Shown here in pieces: positions 55,102-63,785 of a stretch of 64,000 nt of DNA (position 1 is the first letter of the stretch; each line of letters begins with the position of its first letter). Position numbers and translations under genes: made by a program. The notes beneath the pieces are model-generated. The model was not told where the DNA came from. It saw nothing but the letters and a program-made list of their open reading frames with translations, and did not search any database. The stretch comes from Chitinophaga vietnamensis (GTDB taxonomy: Bacteria; Bacteroidota; Bacteroidia; Chitinophagales; Chitinophagaceae), in the NCBI RefSeq assembly GCF_902167635.1, contig NZ_CABHMS010000009.1, forward strand, positions 1-64,000. Reading direction: 5' to 3'.

Positions 55102-56487
55102 ATGAAAAAATATGTGTTATATCTTCCGGTGCTGCTGCTCATTTTTGCGTCCTGCAACAAGGAGTTCCTTGATCTGACGCCACCCTCGTCGATTTCGCCG
55201 GGTTCTTTTTTCAAAACACCCAATGATGCCATTACCGCCGTGAATGGCTGTTACGAATCATTGGCGCTGGGCAGCCAGTATGGCGCTACTTTCGAGATAC
55301 TGATGGAAGCCCGTGCCGATAATTTCACTGATCAGGATCCTTCGTCCAATGCAGGACAGAACTACCAGATCAACCGTTACTCCGACAATCCCGGCAACAG
55401 TAATTTTTATACCAGCTGGACCGGCATCTACAATGGCATCTTCCGTTGTAATACGGTGATCACCGCGATTGATGGGATCAAGATGGATGATGCTTTGAAA
55501 AACCGCATCAAAGGAGAAGCACGGTTTATCCGCGCGCTGGACTATTTCAACCTGGTGCGTTTGTGGGGCGCAGTGCCTTTGCTCACCAATGTAGTGGACC
55601 CGGTGAGCGCCGTCAATCTGAAACGCGATGATGTAGCCGCCGTGTATAAACAGATAGAAGACGATCTCATTTTTGCAGCCGCCAACCTGCCTGCCGCCTA
55701 TCCCGCTTCAGACCTGGGTCGCGTTACATCCGGCGCTGCCAAGGGTTTGCTGGGGAAGGTATATCTCTATGAAAAAAAATATGCCGCAGCGCAAAGCGTA
55801 TTGCAGGATGTGATCGACTCCAAAGTATTTTCCCTGCTGCCCAATGTGGCGGATGTTTTCAGCACCACCAACAAATATCACGCGGAAATATTATTTGCCG
55901 TGCGTTATGCCAAAGGCATTGCGAATCAGGATCATGGCTTCTGGTATGCCAATTCGCAGGTGATCACCATTGATACTACGCTGACCAAAGCCTATAGCGA
56001 CAATGACCAGCGTAAAACGTTGGTGGACCCTGTGAAGCCGGCGGGCAATGCCAACATCATGCCGCGCAAGTTCCTGGACCAGCCGGTGAATAACAATGCC
56101 GGCAACGATTTCCCGGTATTACGTTTTGCAGAAGTGTTGCTGTTGCAGGCGGAAACGCTGAATGAGCAAGGCTATAGCGCCGGCGGCAATGCCTTCCTGT
56201 ACCTGAACAATGTAAGAACGAGAGCGGGGCTGCCGGCACTGACAGCGGCCGATTTGCCCGACCAGTCCAGCTTCCGGGCGGAAGTATACAAACAGCGCCG
56301 TCTGGAATTGCCCTTTGAGTGCGATCGCTGGTTTGACCTGGTGCGTACCAATCGCGCTGTATCGGAGATATTGGCAAATAAAAAAGTGACGCTGCCTGCA
56401 TTCAGGCTGTTATATCCGATTCCGCAACAGGAGATCGATATCATGAACAATCCTGCTACCTTCCCGCAGAATCCGGGATACCAGTGA
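55102..56487 (+). CDS. RagB/SusD family nutrient-binding lipoprotein
   Basis: A 461-residue SusD-like lipoprotein (FASC, Cys17). EFLDLTPPSSISPGSFF at the start, helical repeats, RAEVYKQRRLELPFECDRWFDLVRT near 400 and the closing LYPIPQQEIDIMNNPATFPQNPGY are hallmarks. It covers the SusC channel encoded upstream. No hydrolase gene is present on either side, so the substrate remains unknown. Confidence 0.95.
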   Translation: MKKYVLYLPVLLLIFASCNKEFLDLTPPSSISPGSFFKTPNDAITAVNGCYESLALGSQYGATFEILMEARADNFTDQDPSSNAGQNYQINRYSDNPGNSNFYTSWTGIYNGIFRCNTVITAIDGIKMDDALKNRIKGEARFIRALDYFNLVRLWGAVPLLTNVVDPVSAVNLKRDDVAAVYKQIEDDLIFAAANLPAAYPASDLGRVTSGAAKGLLGKVYLYEKKYAAAQSVLQDVIDSKVFSLLPNVADVFSTTNKYHAEILFAVRYAKGIANQDHGFWYANSQVITIDTTLTKAYSDNDQRKTLVDPVKPAGNANIMPRKFLDQPVNNNAGNDFPVLRFAEVLLLQAETLNEQGYSAGGNAFLYLNNVRTRAGLPALTAADLPDQSSFRAEVYKQRRLELPFECDRWFDLVRTNRAVSEILANKKVTLPAFRLLYPIPQQEIDIMNNPATFPQNPGYQ

Positions 56488-56494
56488 TATTTTT

Positions 56495-56575
56495 TTTCAC
56501 GCAAAGGTGCATAAGCAGCAAAGAACGCAGAGATATGCTTTGCGTTCTTTGCTGCTTATGCACCTTTGCGTGAAA
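56495..56575. repeat. Perfect 35-bp stem hairpin between convergent genes
   Basis: Arms of 35 bases from tttcacgcaaaggtgcataa are exact complements around an 11-base loop. It lies between susD and miaA, so it is a likely two-way terminator. Its sequence is unrelated to the aattacgg family. Confidence 0.95.
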
Positions 56576-56576
56576 C

Positions 56577-57485
56577 TCAATCTACACTTACTGCATCCTG
56601 TAAGTACAGTTCCATTTCGTTTGCTTCGCGGGAATCGAACCAGGCGAATGAAGCGTCTTTACGGAACCAGGTGAGCTGGCGTTTTGCGTATTGGCGGGTA
56701 TGCGTTTTAATATCTTCTATGGCTTGTTGCAGGGAGAGTTTGCCATCGAGGTAATCGAATATTTCCTGGTAGCCTACGGTGCGTAATGCGTTGTGTTGGC
56801 GATGGGGCAATACGGCTTTCACTTCTTCCACGAGGCCGGCTTCCATCATGAGATCTACACGGTGGTGGATGTTTTGATGCAGCAGCTCTTTGGGCAGTGT
56901 GATGGCGGTTTTGATGATGCGGAAATCGCGCTGGCGTTGTGTGGATGTGCGGAAGGCCGTGATGGACCTGCCGGTGGCTTCCAGCACTTCCAGTGCGCGG
57001 AGCAGGCGTGCGGGGTTCTGCGTTTCTGCGATGGCGTAGAAGGCCGGATCGAGGAGCTGCACTTGTTGTTGCAGCCAGGAGAGGCCGTAGGCGGCGTATT
57101 TGATATTGAGCGCTTCGCGGATGCCGGGCGGGATGGCGGGCATATCGTCGATGCCTTCTGCGAAGGCTTTGATGTAAAGGCCGGTGCCGCCGCACATCAC
57201 GGCGATATCGTTGTGTTGGAAGATCTCCTCCGCATACTGCAGGGCGAGTTTTTCGTATAGCCCTGCGTTCACTTCTTCGCGGATGGAATGGGAGTTGATA
57301 AAATAGTGAGGCACTGCCGCCAGCTCTTCCTGAGATGGCTTTGCAGTGCCTATGCTGATTTCTTTATAACATTGCCGGGAGTCGGCAGATATAACGGAGG
57401 TATTGAACAGTTTCGCTATTCGTATAGCCATAGCCGTTTTACCGGAGGCTGTAGGCCCTGCTATGATGATCACTGTTTTCTGCAT
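56577..57485 (-). CDS. miaA: tRNA dimethylallyltransferase
   Basis: A 302-residue enzyme that adds a dimethylallyl group to A37 of tRNAs reading UNN codons. The P-loop AGPTASGKT (9-17), SADSRQCYKE near 35 and GGTGLYIKAF near 100 are the family signatures, and RQLTWFR near the C-terminus fits as well. Three bases separate it from the upstream pRiA4b-type gene, so the two are co-transcribed. Confidence 0.96.
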   Translation of the reverse strand: MQKTVIIIAGPTASGKTAMAIRIAKLFNTSVISADSRQCYKEISIGTAKPSQEELAAVPHYFINSHSIREEVNAGLYEKLALQYAEEIFQHNDIAVMCGGTGLYIKAFAEGIDDMPAIPPGIREALNIKYAAYGLSWLQQQVQLLDPAFYAIAETQNPARLLRALEVLEATGRSITAFRTSTQRQRDFRIIKTAITLPKELLHQNIHHRVDLMMEAGLVEEVKAVLPHRQHNALRTVGYQEIFDYLDGKLSLQQAIEDIKTHTRQYAKRQLTWFRKDASFAWFDSREANEMELYLQDAVSVD

Positions 57486-57488
57486 GGT

Positions 57489-58064
57489 CTAAAATCCGCT
57501 CTCTTCCTCTGCACCAAATTCTTCTGCACCGTCGTTGCCCATGGTATCTTCTTCTCCTTCTTCGCCGAAACCGTCTTCGTCCATTCCTTCTTTGTTCAGG
57601 TCGTATTTTTCTTCCATTTCCACGAGTTTGTCGCCCACAAGGCCCTTGGTGCCGTACTGGCTGGGGGCCAGGCCTTCCTTGCGTACGCAGGCGGGGTAGG
57701 TTACTTTACTGTTCTCATCTTTGGATACGCCGATCAGCTCTACCAGGAAAGACCAGTTTTTGGCAAAGTCGTAGAGATAGATGAATTTCTGGTTAGGGTC
57801 TTTTACGGCCGCCGCAATGGTTGTTTCTGCCATGAGCAGGGGCTCTGCCTTGCGGGGTTGTTTGTCCATTTCCAGGATGATCTCACGGCCGCGCTGCCAG
57901 TTGTCATTACTGCGGAAAAAGGTGGCTTTATGTTTGGAATCGAATTCGAATGCTTGCAGAATAGCTTGATGAAACTGTAAAAACGTCTGATTCGGCTTAA
58001 TGGCAATGTCTCTGTAAACACTTTCGTCTTCTTCCCAGTAAACTCTGAATTTCAAAACCGGCAT
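57489..58064 (-). CDS. Plasmid pRiA4b ORF-3-like protein
   Basis: A 191-residue protein. Residues 1-150 match the pRiA4b ORF-3 (PF07929) pattern: LKFRVYWEEDESVYRDIAI, QFHQAILQAFEFDSKH, FIYLYDFAKNWSF. A long acidic tail follows (Glu/Asp/Gly-rich from about 152). The open frame extends 24 codons upstream, but MPVLKFRVYW at 58064 is the normal start. The molecular role of the family is not known; here it is coupled to miaA. Confidence 0.85.
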   Translation of the reverse strand: MPVLKFRVYWEEDESVYRDIAIKPNQTFLQFHQAILQAFEFDSKHKATFFRSNDNWQRGREIILEMDKQPRKAEPLLMAETTIAAAVKDPNQKFIYLYDFAKNWSFLVELIGVSKDENSKVTYPACVRKEGLAPSQYGTKGLVGDKLVEMEEKYDLNKEGMDEDGFGEEGEEDTMGNDGAEEFGAEEESGF

Positions 58065-58169
58065 GACAATTAGGTTATAAGTTGAATAAATATATAAAGA
58101 TTTAGCCCTCAGTGCAGGGTAATTTTTCAACAGCACATTAACCTACTCAACACTGTAAAATTACCAATT

Positions 58170-59606
58170 TTATTTAACTGGGGTGAGATTGAATGCTTTT
58201 GCTTTTTCGAGCATAAAAGCATAGGCTGCCTCATAGGTATTTGGAATTTCTCCGTCGAGGATGGCTTCCCGGATAGCGTTTTTGAGGTCGCCCACGATCC
58301 GGCCGGGAGAGAGTGCGAATGTTTCCATGATCATTTCCCCGGTAACAGGCGGTTGCCAGTTGCGGATACGATCGCTCTCTTCCACTTCTTTGAGGCGTTT
58401 GCGGACCAGTTCGAAATTTTCGAGGTAACGTTTAACCTTGGCTTTATTTTTTGAGGTAATGTCGGCTTCGCAGAGCATCATGAGGCTGTCGATATCATCG
58501 CCCGCGTCGAATAGCAGTCTGCGTATAGCCGAGTCAGTTATATTTTCTTTCGTGAGGCTGATGGGGCGCAGGTGGAGTTCTACCAGTTTTTTCACTAGTT
58601 TCATTTTATCGCCCAGGGGCAGCTTCAGTTTGGTGAAGATGCGGGGCACCATTTTGCCGCCCACGGCATCGTGGCCGTGGAAGGTCCAGCCATGGCCTGC
58701 TTCAAACTTTTTGGTGGCGGGTTTACCGATATCATGCAGCAGTGCGGACCATCGGAGCCAGAGGTCGCGGGTATGTTGCGAGATATTGTCTACCACCTGC
58801 AGGGTATGATAGAAATTATCTTTATGCCCTTTCCCTTCGTACATCTCCACGCCCACCATGTCTATCATTTGGGGGAAGATGATCTTCAGGAGGCCTGCCT
58901 TATAGAGGAGGTCCAGTCCTACCGAGGGTTTGGGCGAGAGCATGATCTTGTTAAATTCATCCGTGATCCTTTCCTGCGAGATGATGCGGATACGTTCTGC
59001 ATTTTCGCGGATGGCGTTGAAAGCGTTTTCCTCGATATTAAAATTCAGCTGCGAGGCGAAGCGGATGGCGCGCATCATGCGGAGGGGATCGTCGCTGAAG
59101 GTTTGTGCCGGCGCGAGCGGCGTGCGGATGATCTTGTGTTCGAGATCGTCCAGTCCGTGAAAGGGGTCGATGAGGGAGCCGTAGTCTTCATCGCGGAGGC
59201 TGATGGCCAGTGCATTGATGGTAAAATCGCGGCGGTTCTGATCATCTTCGAGGGTACCGGCCACTACTTCCGGGTTGCGGGATTCGTGGCGGTAGCTTTC
59301 TTTCCTGGCGCCGACAAATTCAATTTCGAAATCGTTCCATTTGATCTGTGCGGTGCCGTATGTTTTGAAGAAATTAACGTTGACATTGTCGCCTAGCGTG
59401 GCGGCCACTTTATGAGCGAGTGCGATGCCGTCGCCGACGCAAACAACATCCATATCTTTTGTTCTTCTGCCCAGCAGTTTATCGCGCACGAAGCCGCCTA
59501 TCAGATAGGCGGGAACGCCCAGTTCGAGGGCGGCCAGCGCTATCTTCTCCAACATTTTCCTTTCCTGCAGGGAGCAGGGAATATCCATCGGCTTGTTGCT
59601 GATCAT
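58170..59606 (-). CDS. cca: CCA tRNA nucleotidyltransferase with HD domain
   Basis: A 478-residue class II nucleotidyltransferase that builds or repairs the 3' CCA of tRNAs. GGFVRDKLLGRRTKDMDVVCVG (near 38) holds the catalytic acidic pair; RRDFTINALAI and DPLRMMRAIRFASQL follow. A C-terminal HD phosphohydrolase region has LLHDIGKPATK near 290. This fits the need of the visible tRNA-Leu, whose gene does not encode CCA. A second ATG six codons in (59588) is also possible. Confidence 0.94.
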   Translation of the reverse strand: MISNKPMDIPCSLQERKMLEKIALAALELGVPAYLIGGFVRDKLLGRRTKDMDVVCVGDGIALAHKVAATLGDNVNVNFFKTYGTAQIKWNDFEIEFVGARKESYRHESRNPEVVAGTLEDDQNRRDFTINALAISLRDEDYGSLIDPFHGLDDLEHKIIRTPLAPAQTFSDDPLRMMRAIRFASQLNFNIEENAFNAIRENAERIRIISQERITDEFNKIMLSPKPSVGLDLLYKAGLLKIIFPQMIDMVGVEMYEGKGHKDNFYHTLQVVDNISQHTRDLWLRWSALLHDIGKPATKKFEAGHGWTFHGHDAVGGKMVPRIFTKLKLPLGDKMKLVKKLVELHLRPISLTKENITDSAIRRLLFDAGDDIDSLMMLCEADITSKNKAKVKRYLENFELVRKRLKEVEESDRIRNWQPPVTGEMIMETFALSPGRIVGDLKNAIREAILDGEIPNTYEAAYAFMLEKAKAFNLTPVK

Positions 59607-59656
59607 AAATTGCTTATGCTGTTATTTTTTTCCTTTCTTTCGCTAAAACCAGGGCG

Positions 59657-59664
59657 CAAATGTA
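59657..59664 (-). promoter_or_regulatory. TAnnTTTG -7 element for cca
   Basis: TACATTTG on the minus strand, 50 bases before the cca ATG, in the short gap after the threonylcarbamoyl-AMP synthase gene. Confidence 0.45.
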
Positions 59665-59678
59665 AGAAATAAACGCCT

Positions 59679-60251
59679 TTAATCCCGTATAATCGCTATT
59701 GATCCGTCTTTTCCGATCCTGATGATGCGGGAAGCCGTGTGGGTGGCGGTTTCCTGCTGGCGGTATTTCACGATATAGTCGGCGCCGCGGATGATCTCCG
59801 GGGAGATATCGGCAAACGTAGCAGGGGCGGGCGCTCCGCTGATATTGGCGGATGTGGACACCAATGGTTTCCGCAGGCGTTTGATGAGATGCCGGCAGAA
59901 GGGGTCCTGCACGATACGGATGGCGATGCTGCCATCAGCGTTGATCACGTTGGAAGCCAGTCCCAGTGCGCCTTCATAGATCACCGTGGTGGGTCGGGTA
60001 AATCCGTTGATGATCTCCGCAATGTCGGGCCTGGGGTTGGCTACATGGTGCAGCAGGTCGCGCACATCGGCCAGCAGTATTACCAGGCTTTTGCTTTCTT
60101 CTCTCTGCTTGAGCGCGAATACTTTCTTCACAGCGGCTTCATTGGTGGCATCGCAGCCGATGCCCCAGATAGTATCTGTCGGATATACGATCAGGCCGCC
60201 ATTGCGCAGTACAGGAAGGGCGGCGGTGATATCATCTTCAAAAATCTCCAT
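59679..60251 (-). CDS. tsaC: L-threonylcarbamoyladenylate synthase (Sua5/YrdC family)
   Basis: A 190-residue YrdC-domain enzyme that makes threonylcarbamoyl-AMP for the t6A37 modification of tRNAs. LIVYPTDTIWGIGCDA at the N-terminus, ALKQREESKSLVIL, TRPTTVIYEG and LVSTSANISG are the classic motifs. Single-domain, lacking the C-terminal Sua5 domain. It starts nine bases after the glycosyltransferase gene. Confidence 0.93.
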   Translation of the reverse strand: MEIFEDDITAALPVLRNGGLIVYPTDTIWGIGCDATNEAAVKKVFALKQREESKSLVILLADVRDLLHHVANPRPDIAEIINGFTRPTTVIYEGALGLASNVINADGSIAIRIVQDPFCRHLIKRLRKPLVSTSANISGAPAPATFADISPEIIRGADYIVKYRQQETATHTASRIIRIGKDGSIAIIRD

Positions 60252-60260
60252 CCCGCAAAT

Positions 60261-61400
60261 TTATAACAAAGTCGTTTTCCTGTATACTTCCATCATGGCG
60301 GCGGCACATTTTTCCGGCGTAAACAGCTGTGCATGCAGGAATCCTTTCTGCCGCATATCGGCCACCAGCACGGGATCGTGCAGCACCCGCTGCATTGCTG
60401 CCGCAATCGAGGCGGGCTTCAGCGGATCCACATAGAGTGCGGCATTGCCGCCGGTTTCGCCAAAGCAGGACCCCTCCGAGGTGATCACCGGCGTGCCGCT
60501 GCACAGCGCCTCCAGTATGGGAATGCCGAAGCCTTCGAACAGGGAGGGATACAGCAATGCGGCGGCGCCCTGGTACAGCAGTGGCAATTCGCTGTTTTCC
60601 AGGCGAGCGTGATCGTTGAGCCAGATCACCTGGTCTGTCATGCCATTATGCTCCAGGAATGCTTCCACTTTCTTTCTATAGCTGGCGCCGCTGCCCAGCA
60701 CAACGAGCGGGAGGCGGTCCGCTCCTTTTAGTGTATGCATGGCCGTTACGATGCCGAGGAGGTTCTTGCGCTCAATCACGGAGCCTACATAGAGGAAATA
60801 GCGGGCGGGCAGCCGGTATTTGCTGCGCAGCGCAGCGATGCTGGCATCGTTGTGAACGGCGGTGAAGGCGGGATCGCAGCTCTGGTATACTACATCGATC
60901 TTGTGTGCGGGCGTCTGATAATAAGAGATGAGATCCTGGCGGGTCTGTTCGCTGATGGCCACTACCCTGTCGGCGTTCTCGCAGGCGTAGCGGGCTTTCC
61001 GGCGGTAGGTCACTACATCGATCGGGTTATATTGACTGGGATATCTTTCGAAAATCAGGTCGTGCATGGTCACCACCGATTTGATACCGCTGTTCTGGAT
61101 ACCAAAGGGTATCTCGTGGCTGAGGCCATGATACAGCTGGATACCGTGCCGTTGCAGGTCGGGGATGACATAGCGGCTGCGCCAGGCCGACTTAAACCAG
61201 CGATGGTAAGCCTTTTCCGGCACCACGGTATGCATGTTGGGACGGTTGTTCCATTGGTACATGGTGGTGAGCTTCGGGGCGAACAGATAATATTCGTTCT
61301 CCGGGAAATCCGCTGCCAGAGAGCTGATGAGCGTACGGCTGTAGTTCCCCAGGCCGGTGTTGTTCTGAAACGCACGTTTGGCGTCGAATCCGATTTTCAT
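60261..61400 (-). CDS. GT4-type glycosyltransferase
   Basis: A 379-residue GT-B fold glycosyltransferase. The N-terminal domain starts MKIGFDAKRAFQNNTGLGNYSR. The C-terminal domain carries RYFLYVGSVIERKNL near 200 and the nucleotide-sugar region YPSLFEGFGIPILEALCSGTPVITS near 290. It probably transfers a sugar to a surface glycan or glycolipid. The acceptor is unknown and no polysaccharide cluster surrounds it. Confidence 0.9.
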   Translation of the reverse strand: MKIGFDAKRAFQNNTGLGNYSRTLISSLAADFPENEYYLFAPKLTTMYQWNNRPNMHTVVPEKAYHRWFKSAWRSRYVIPDLQRHGIQLYHGLSHEIPFGIQNSGIKSVVTMHDLIFERYPSQYNPIDVVTYRRKARYACENADRVVAISEQTRQDLISYYQTPAHKIDVVYQSCDPAFTAVHNDASIAALRSKYRLPARYFLYVGSVIERKNLLGIVTAMHTLKGADRLPLVVLGSGASYRKKVEAFLEHNGMTDQVIWLNDHARLENSELPLLYQGAAALLYPSLFEGFGIPILEALCSGTPVITSEGSCFGETGGNAALYVDPLKPASIAAAMQRVLHDPVLVADMRQKGFLHAQLFTPEKCAAAMMEVYRKTTLL

Positions 61401-61457
61401 GGCTGCAAGTTACAGAAAGCAATTACGGATATATTCCAAAATCCGTAAATGGTTTAT

Positions 61458-61465
61458 TATGTTTG
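61458..61465 (+). promoter_or_regulatory. TAnnTTTG -7 element for dapD
   Basis: TATGTTTG, 15 bases before the dapD ATG. A TTG within it is an in-frame alternative start but falls inside the promoter, so the ATG at 61481 is favoured. Confidence 0.5.
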
Positions 61466-61480
61466 CAAAAAAATAAAAAA

Positions 61481-62293
61481 ATGGATTTACAACAACAAAT
61501 ACTGGCTGCCTGGGCTGATCGCAGCCTGTTGCAGGAAACGCAGTACACAGATGCAGTTAAAACGGTAATAGAAGCGGTAGATAAAGGCCATCTGAGAGTT
61601 GCAGAGCCGACAGACAATGGCTGGAAGGTGAACGAGTGGGTGAAACAGGCGATCCTGCTGTATTTTTCTATTCAGCCGATGGAAACGATGGAGCTGGCTC
61701 CTTTCGAGTTCTATGATAAAATGAAACTGAAGTCTAACTATAAAGACCTGGGCGTTCGTGTGGTGCCGCATGCAGTGGCGCGCTATGGCGCTTTCATTGC
61801 AAAAGGTTGCATCCTGATGCCTTCTTATGTAAACATCGGCGCTTATGTAGACGAGGGCACCATGGTAGACACCTGGGCTACCGTTGGTTCCTGCGCGCAG
61901 ATCGGCAAGCATGTGCACCTGAGCGGTGGCGTGGGTATTGGCGGCGTGCTTGAGCCTTTGCAGGCCAGCCCGGTGATCATCGAAGATGGTTGCTTTATCG
62001 GTTCCCGCTGCATCGTGGTAGAAGGAGTTGTGGTAGAGAAAGAAGCGGTGCTGGGCGCCAACGTGGTGCTGACACAATCCACCAAGATCATCGACGTAAG
62101 CGGCAGCGAGCCTAAAGAATACAAAGGCCGCGTGCCCGCGCGCAGCGTGGTGATCCCGGGTACTTATACCAAGAAATTCCCTGCGGGCGAATACCAGGTG
62201 TCTTGCGCGCTGATCATTGGCCAGCGTAAGGCTTCCACTGATCTGAAAACAAGTTTGAACGATACGCTGCGCGAATTTAACGTGGCTGTTTAA
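61481..62293 (+). CDS. dapD: Tetrahydrodipicolinate N-succinyltransferase
   Basis: A 270-residue enzyme of the succinylase branch of diaminopimelate/lysine synthesis; its product feeds peptidoglycan. The left-handed beta-helix repeats are visible from about 100 to 225 (GAYVDEGTMVDTWATVGSCAQIG, GGVGIGGVLEPLQASP, ENGCF-like IIEDGCFIGSR). The start at 61481 gives MDLQQQILAAW and follows an A-rich ribosome-binding region. Monocistronic. Confidence 0.96.
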   Translation: MDLQQQILAAWADRSLLQETQYTDAVKTVIEAVDKGHLRVAEPTDNGWKVNEWVKQAILLYFSIQPMETMELAPFEFYDKMKLKSNYKDLGVRVVPHAVARYGAFIAKGCILMPSYVNIGAYVDEGTMVDTWATVGSCAQIGKHVHLSGGVGIGGVLEPLQASPVIIEDGCFIGSRCIVVEGVVVEKEAVLGANVVLTQSTKIIDVSGSEPKEYKGRVPARSVVIPGTYTKKFPAGEYQVSCALIIGQRKASTDLKTSLNDTLREFNVAV

Positions 62294-62346
62294 TCGCATG
62301 CTGCAAGGGTAAGCGAATATTTATTTGGTAAATTAAAAAAAGCGCT

Positions 62347-62354
62347 TACCTTTG
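62347..62354 (+). promoter_or_regulatory. Promoter of tRNA-Leu
   Basis: TACCTTTG with a TTTG 19 bases upstream (62324-62327) matches both parts of the Bacteroidota promoter, 20 bases before the mature tRNA. Confidence 0.6.
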
Positions 62355-62374
62355 CAATCCCTTTACGGGAAGAT

Positions 62375-62458
62375 GCCCAGATGGCGAAATTGGTAGACGC
62401 ACTGTGTTCAGGTCGCAGCGTTCGCAAGGATGTGCTGGTTCGAATCCAGTTCTGGGCA
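62375..62458 (+). tRNA. tRNA-Leu (anticodon CAG)
   Basis: A class II tRNA with a 7-bp acceptor stem (gcccaga/tctgggc), D arm with ggtagacgc, anticodon stem ctgtg/cgcag around loop ttcaggt (CAG at 62409-62411), a long variable arm (gttcgcaaggat) and T loop ttcgaatc. Discriminator A at 62458; CCA is not encoded. Confidence 0.96.
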
Positions 62459-62462
62459 CTTG

Positions 62463-62500
62463 GAGAAAGCCGGAGATAATATCTCCGGCTTTCTCGTTTT
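62463..62500 (+). terminator. Terminator of tRNA-Leu
   Basis: A 15-bp perfect stem (gagaaagccggagat / atctccggctttctc) with a 3-base loop followed by gtttt, directly after the tRNA. Confidence 0.9.
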
Positions 62501-62548
62501 AATATAGTTTCCAGGCAGCGTGCGTCTGTGGGGGACAGGCTTGGGTTT

Positions 62549-63571
62549 TTATTTCTCCAGGATTAAGAGTTCTCTTCTGTTATCGATAGTCCACCGGCTG
62601 AATTTATTGAGAAAGCTTTTCCCCAACAGGTATTCCTGCACATCTGGCGAGGTAGCTAACATGATATTATCAATAGTAAATTTGCCAATCTGAACATTGT
62701 TGATCTTATAAACCTTGCAATTCACCTGTTTACCATTCGCCATATTGTAAGTAGCATTTCCCAGGAAATCTTTTTCAGTGAAAAGATGCTGTCCCATCAT
62801 TTGTGTGGCAAGCGAGTCGGAGATCAGCAGATCTGTTGCGCCACTGTCCAGCAACCAGACATGCACAAAAGAACCGATTTTCACTTTCAGCTTTGTCATC
62901 GCATTAACAGTAATAATGTTCACAGTATCAATACCCGATACACTATGTACATCTGCTGCCAGAGAAGGTTTCCAGCCTGTGGTTTCCGACACTTTCTTCA
63001 CTGGCACACCGCCACAACGATAAGCAATTTCATTGTATAGAAAAGAGTTTGGATCAGATAATTCTTCCATTCTTTTAGCTGGCACCTTCCTCTCTTTCAT
63101 TACATTCACAGCACAATCGCAGTATGCGTCCAGCTTCTTTTCATCCAATGAATCCTTAACACTCTTCTTCAGGTTTTCCTTCATACCTTCCTTTACAGAT
63201 CTCACCTGCGCATCAGAAAAGAAAACATTTCTATTCCACGCTGCCTGAAAACAATTTTGAAGATCTGCTTTTAATACTGAATCCTGGTCAATCAGGAAGT
63301 TCAACCAGTCGTCGCCGGCGACATTCAATGCTTGCCGATATTGCTTATTGGTAAAATAGCCATCCAGCTTCTGTGCATTGCAGGCGCAAAGCTCCAGCGC
63401 CTCCTGGCTATCCGCCCCCTTTTTGATCTTCTCCCTGCATTTTGCAATGAATAACCTTTTGCCGACGAGCGGCATTCCTTCCTTTGTATTGATGAAGTTA
63501 TCTTTTAGAAACGACTGGCTGTTGGCAGTAAAGGATAGGGACAAAAATATCAGTATTAATAAATTACGCAT
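62549..63571 (-). CDS. Exported retropepsin-like aspartic protease
   Basis: A 340-residue protein. Signal peptide (MRNLLILIFLSLSFTANS), then a helical region with paired cysteines (KCREKIKKG, LCACNAQKL, CDCAVNVM; about 45-190) that may form disulfides. The C-terminal clan AA aspartic protease domain (about 210-340) has the motif WLLDSGATDLLIS (Asp242) and a hydrophobic LLGKSFLNKF loop. Such single-domain proteases act as dimers. The ATG at 63571 is preferred to a GTG two codons upstream because the promoter ends there. Base composition is more AT-rich than in the upstream genes. Confidence 0.85.
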   Translation of the reverse strand: MRNLLILIFLSLSFTANSQSFLKDNFINTKEGMPLVGKRLFIAKCREKIKKGADSQEALELCACNAQKLDGYFTNKQYRQALNVAGDDWLNFLIDQDSVLKADLQNCFQAAWNRNVFFSDAQVRSVKEGMKENLKKSVKDSLDEKKLDAYCDCAVNVMKERKVPAKRMEELSDPNSFLYNEIAYRCGGVPVKKVSETTGWKPSLAADVHSVSGIDTVNIITVNAMTKLKVKIGSFVHVWLLDSGATDLLISDSLATQMMGQHLFTEKDFLGNATYNMANGKQVNCKVYKINNVQIGKFTIDNIMLATSPDVQEYLLGKSFLNKFSRWTIDNRRELLILEK

Positions 63572-63578
63572 AGCCACG

Positions 63579-63586
63579 CAAAAGTA
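63579..63586 (-). promoter_or_regulatory. TAnnTTTG -7 element for the retropepsin-like gene
   Basis: TACTTTTG on the minus strand ends seven bases before the ATG at 63571, implying a near-leaderless message. Confidence 0.45.
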
Positions 63587-63785
63587 ATAAATAATAGTAA
63601 ACGCCTGCTAGTTGAGGACTTGCGATATTCGCCGTTATCTTGTAAGGATATTAAAAGATGAATTGCGTGTGCAAATTTATTTTATCTACATTCATATCCT
63701 GCCGTTAACGTCTAATTAACGCTTGCCATACTCTCATTATCTAATTTCCGAGCTGTTCATTTAATGTATCTAGACAGCACAAAGA

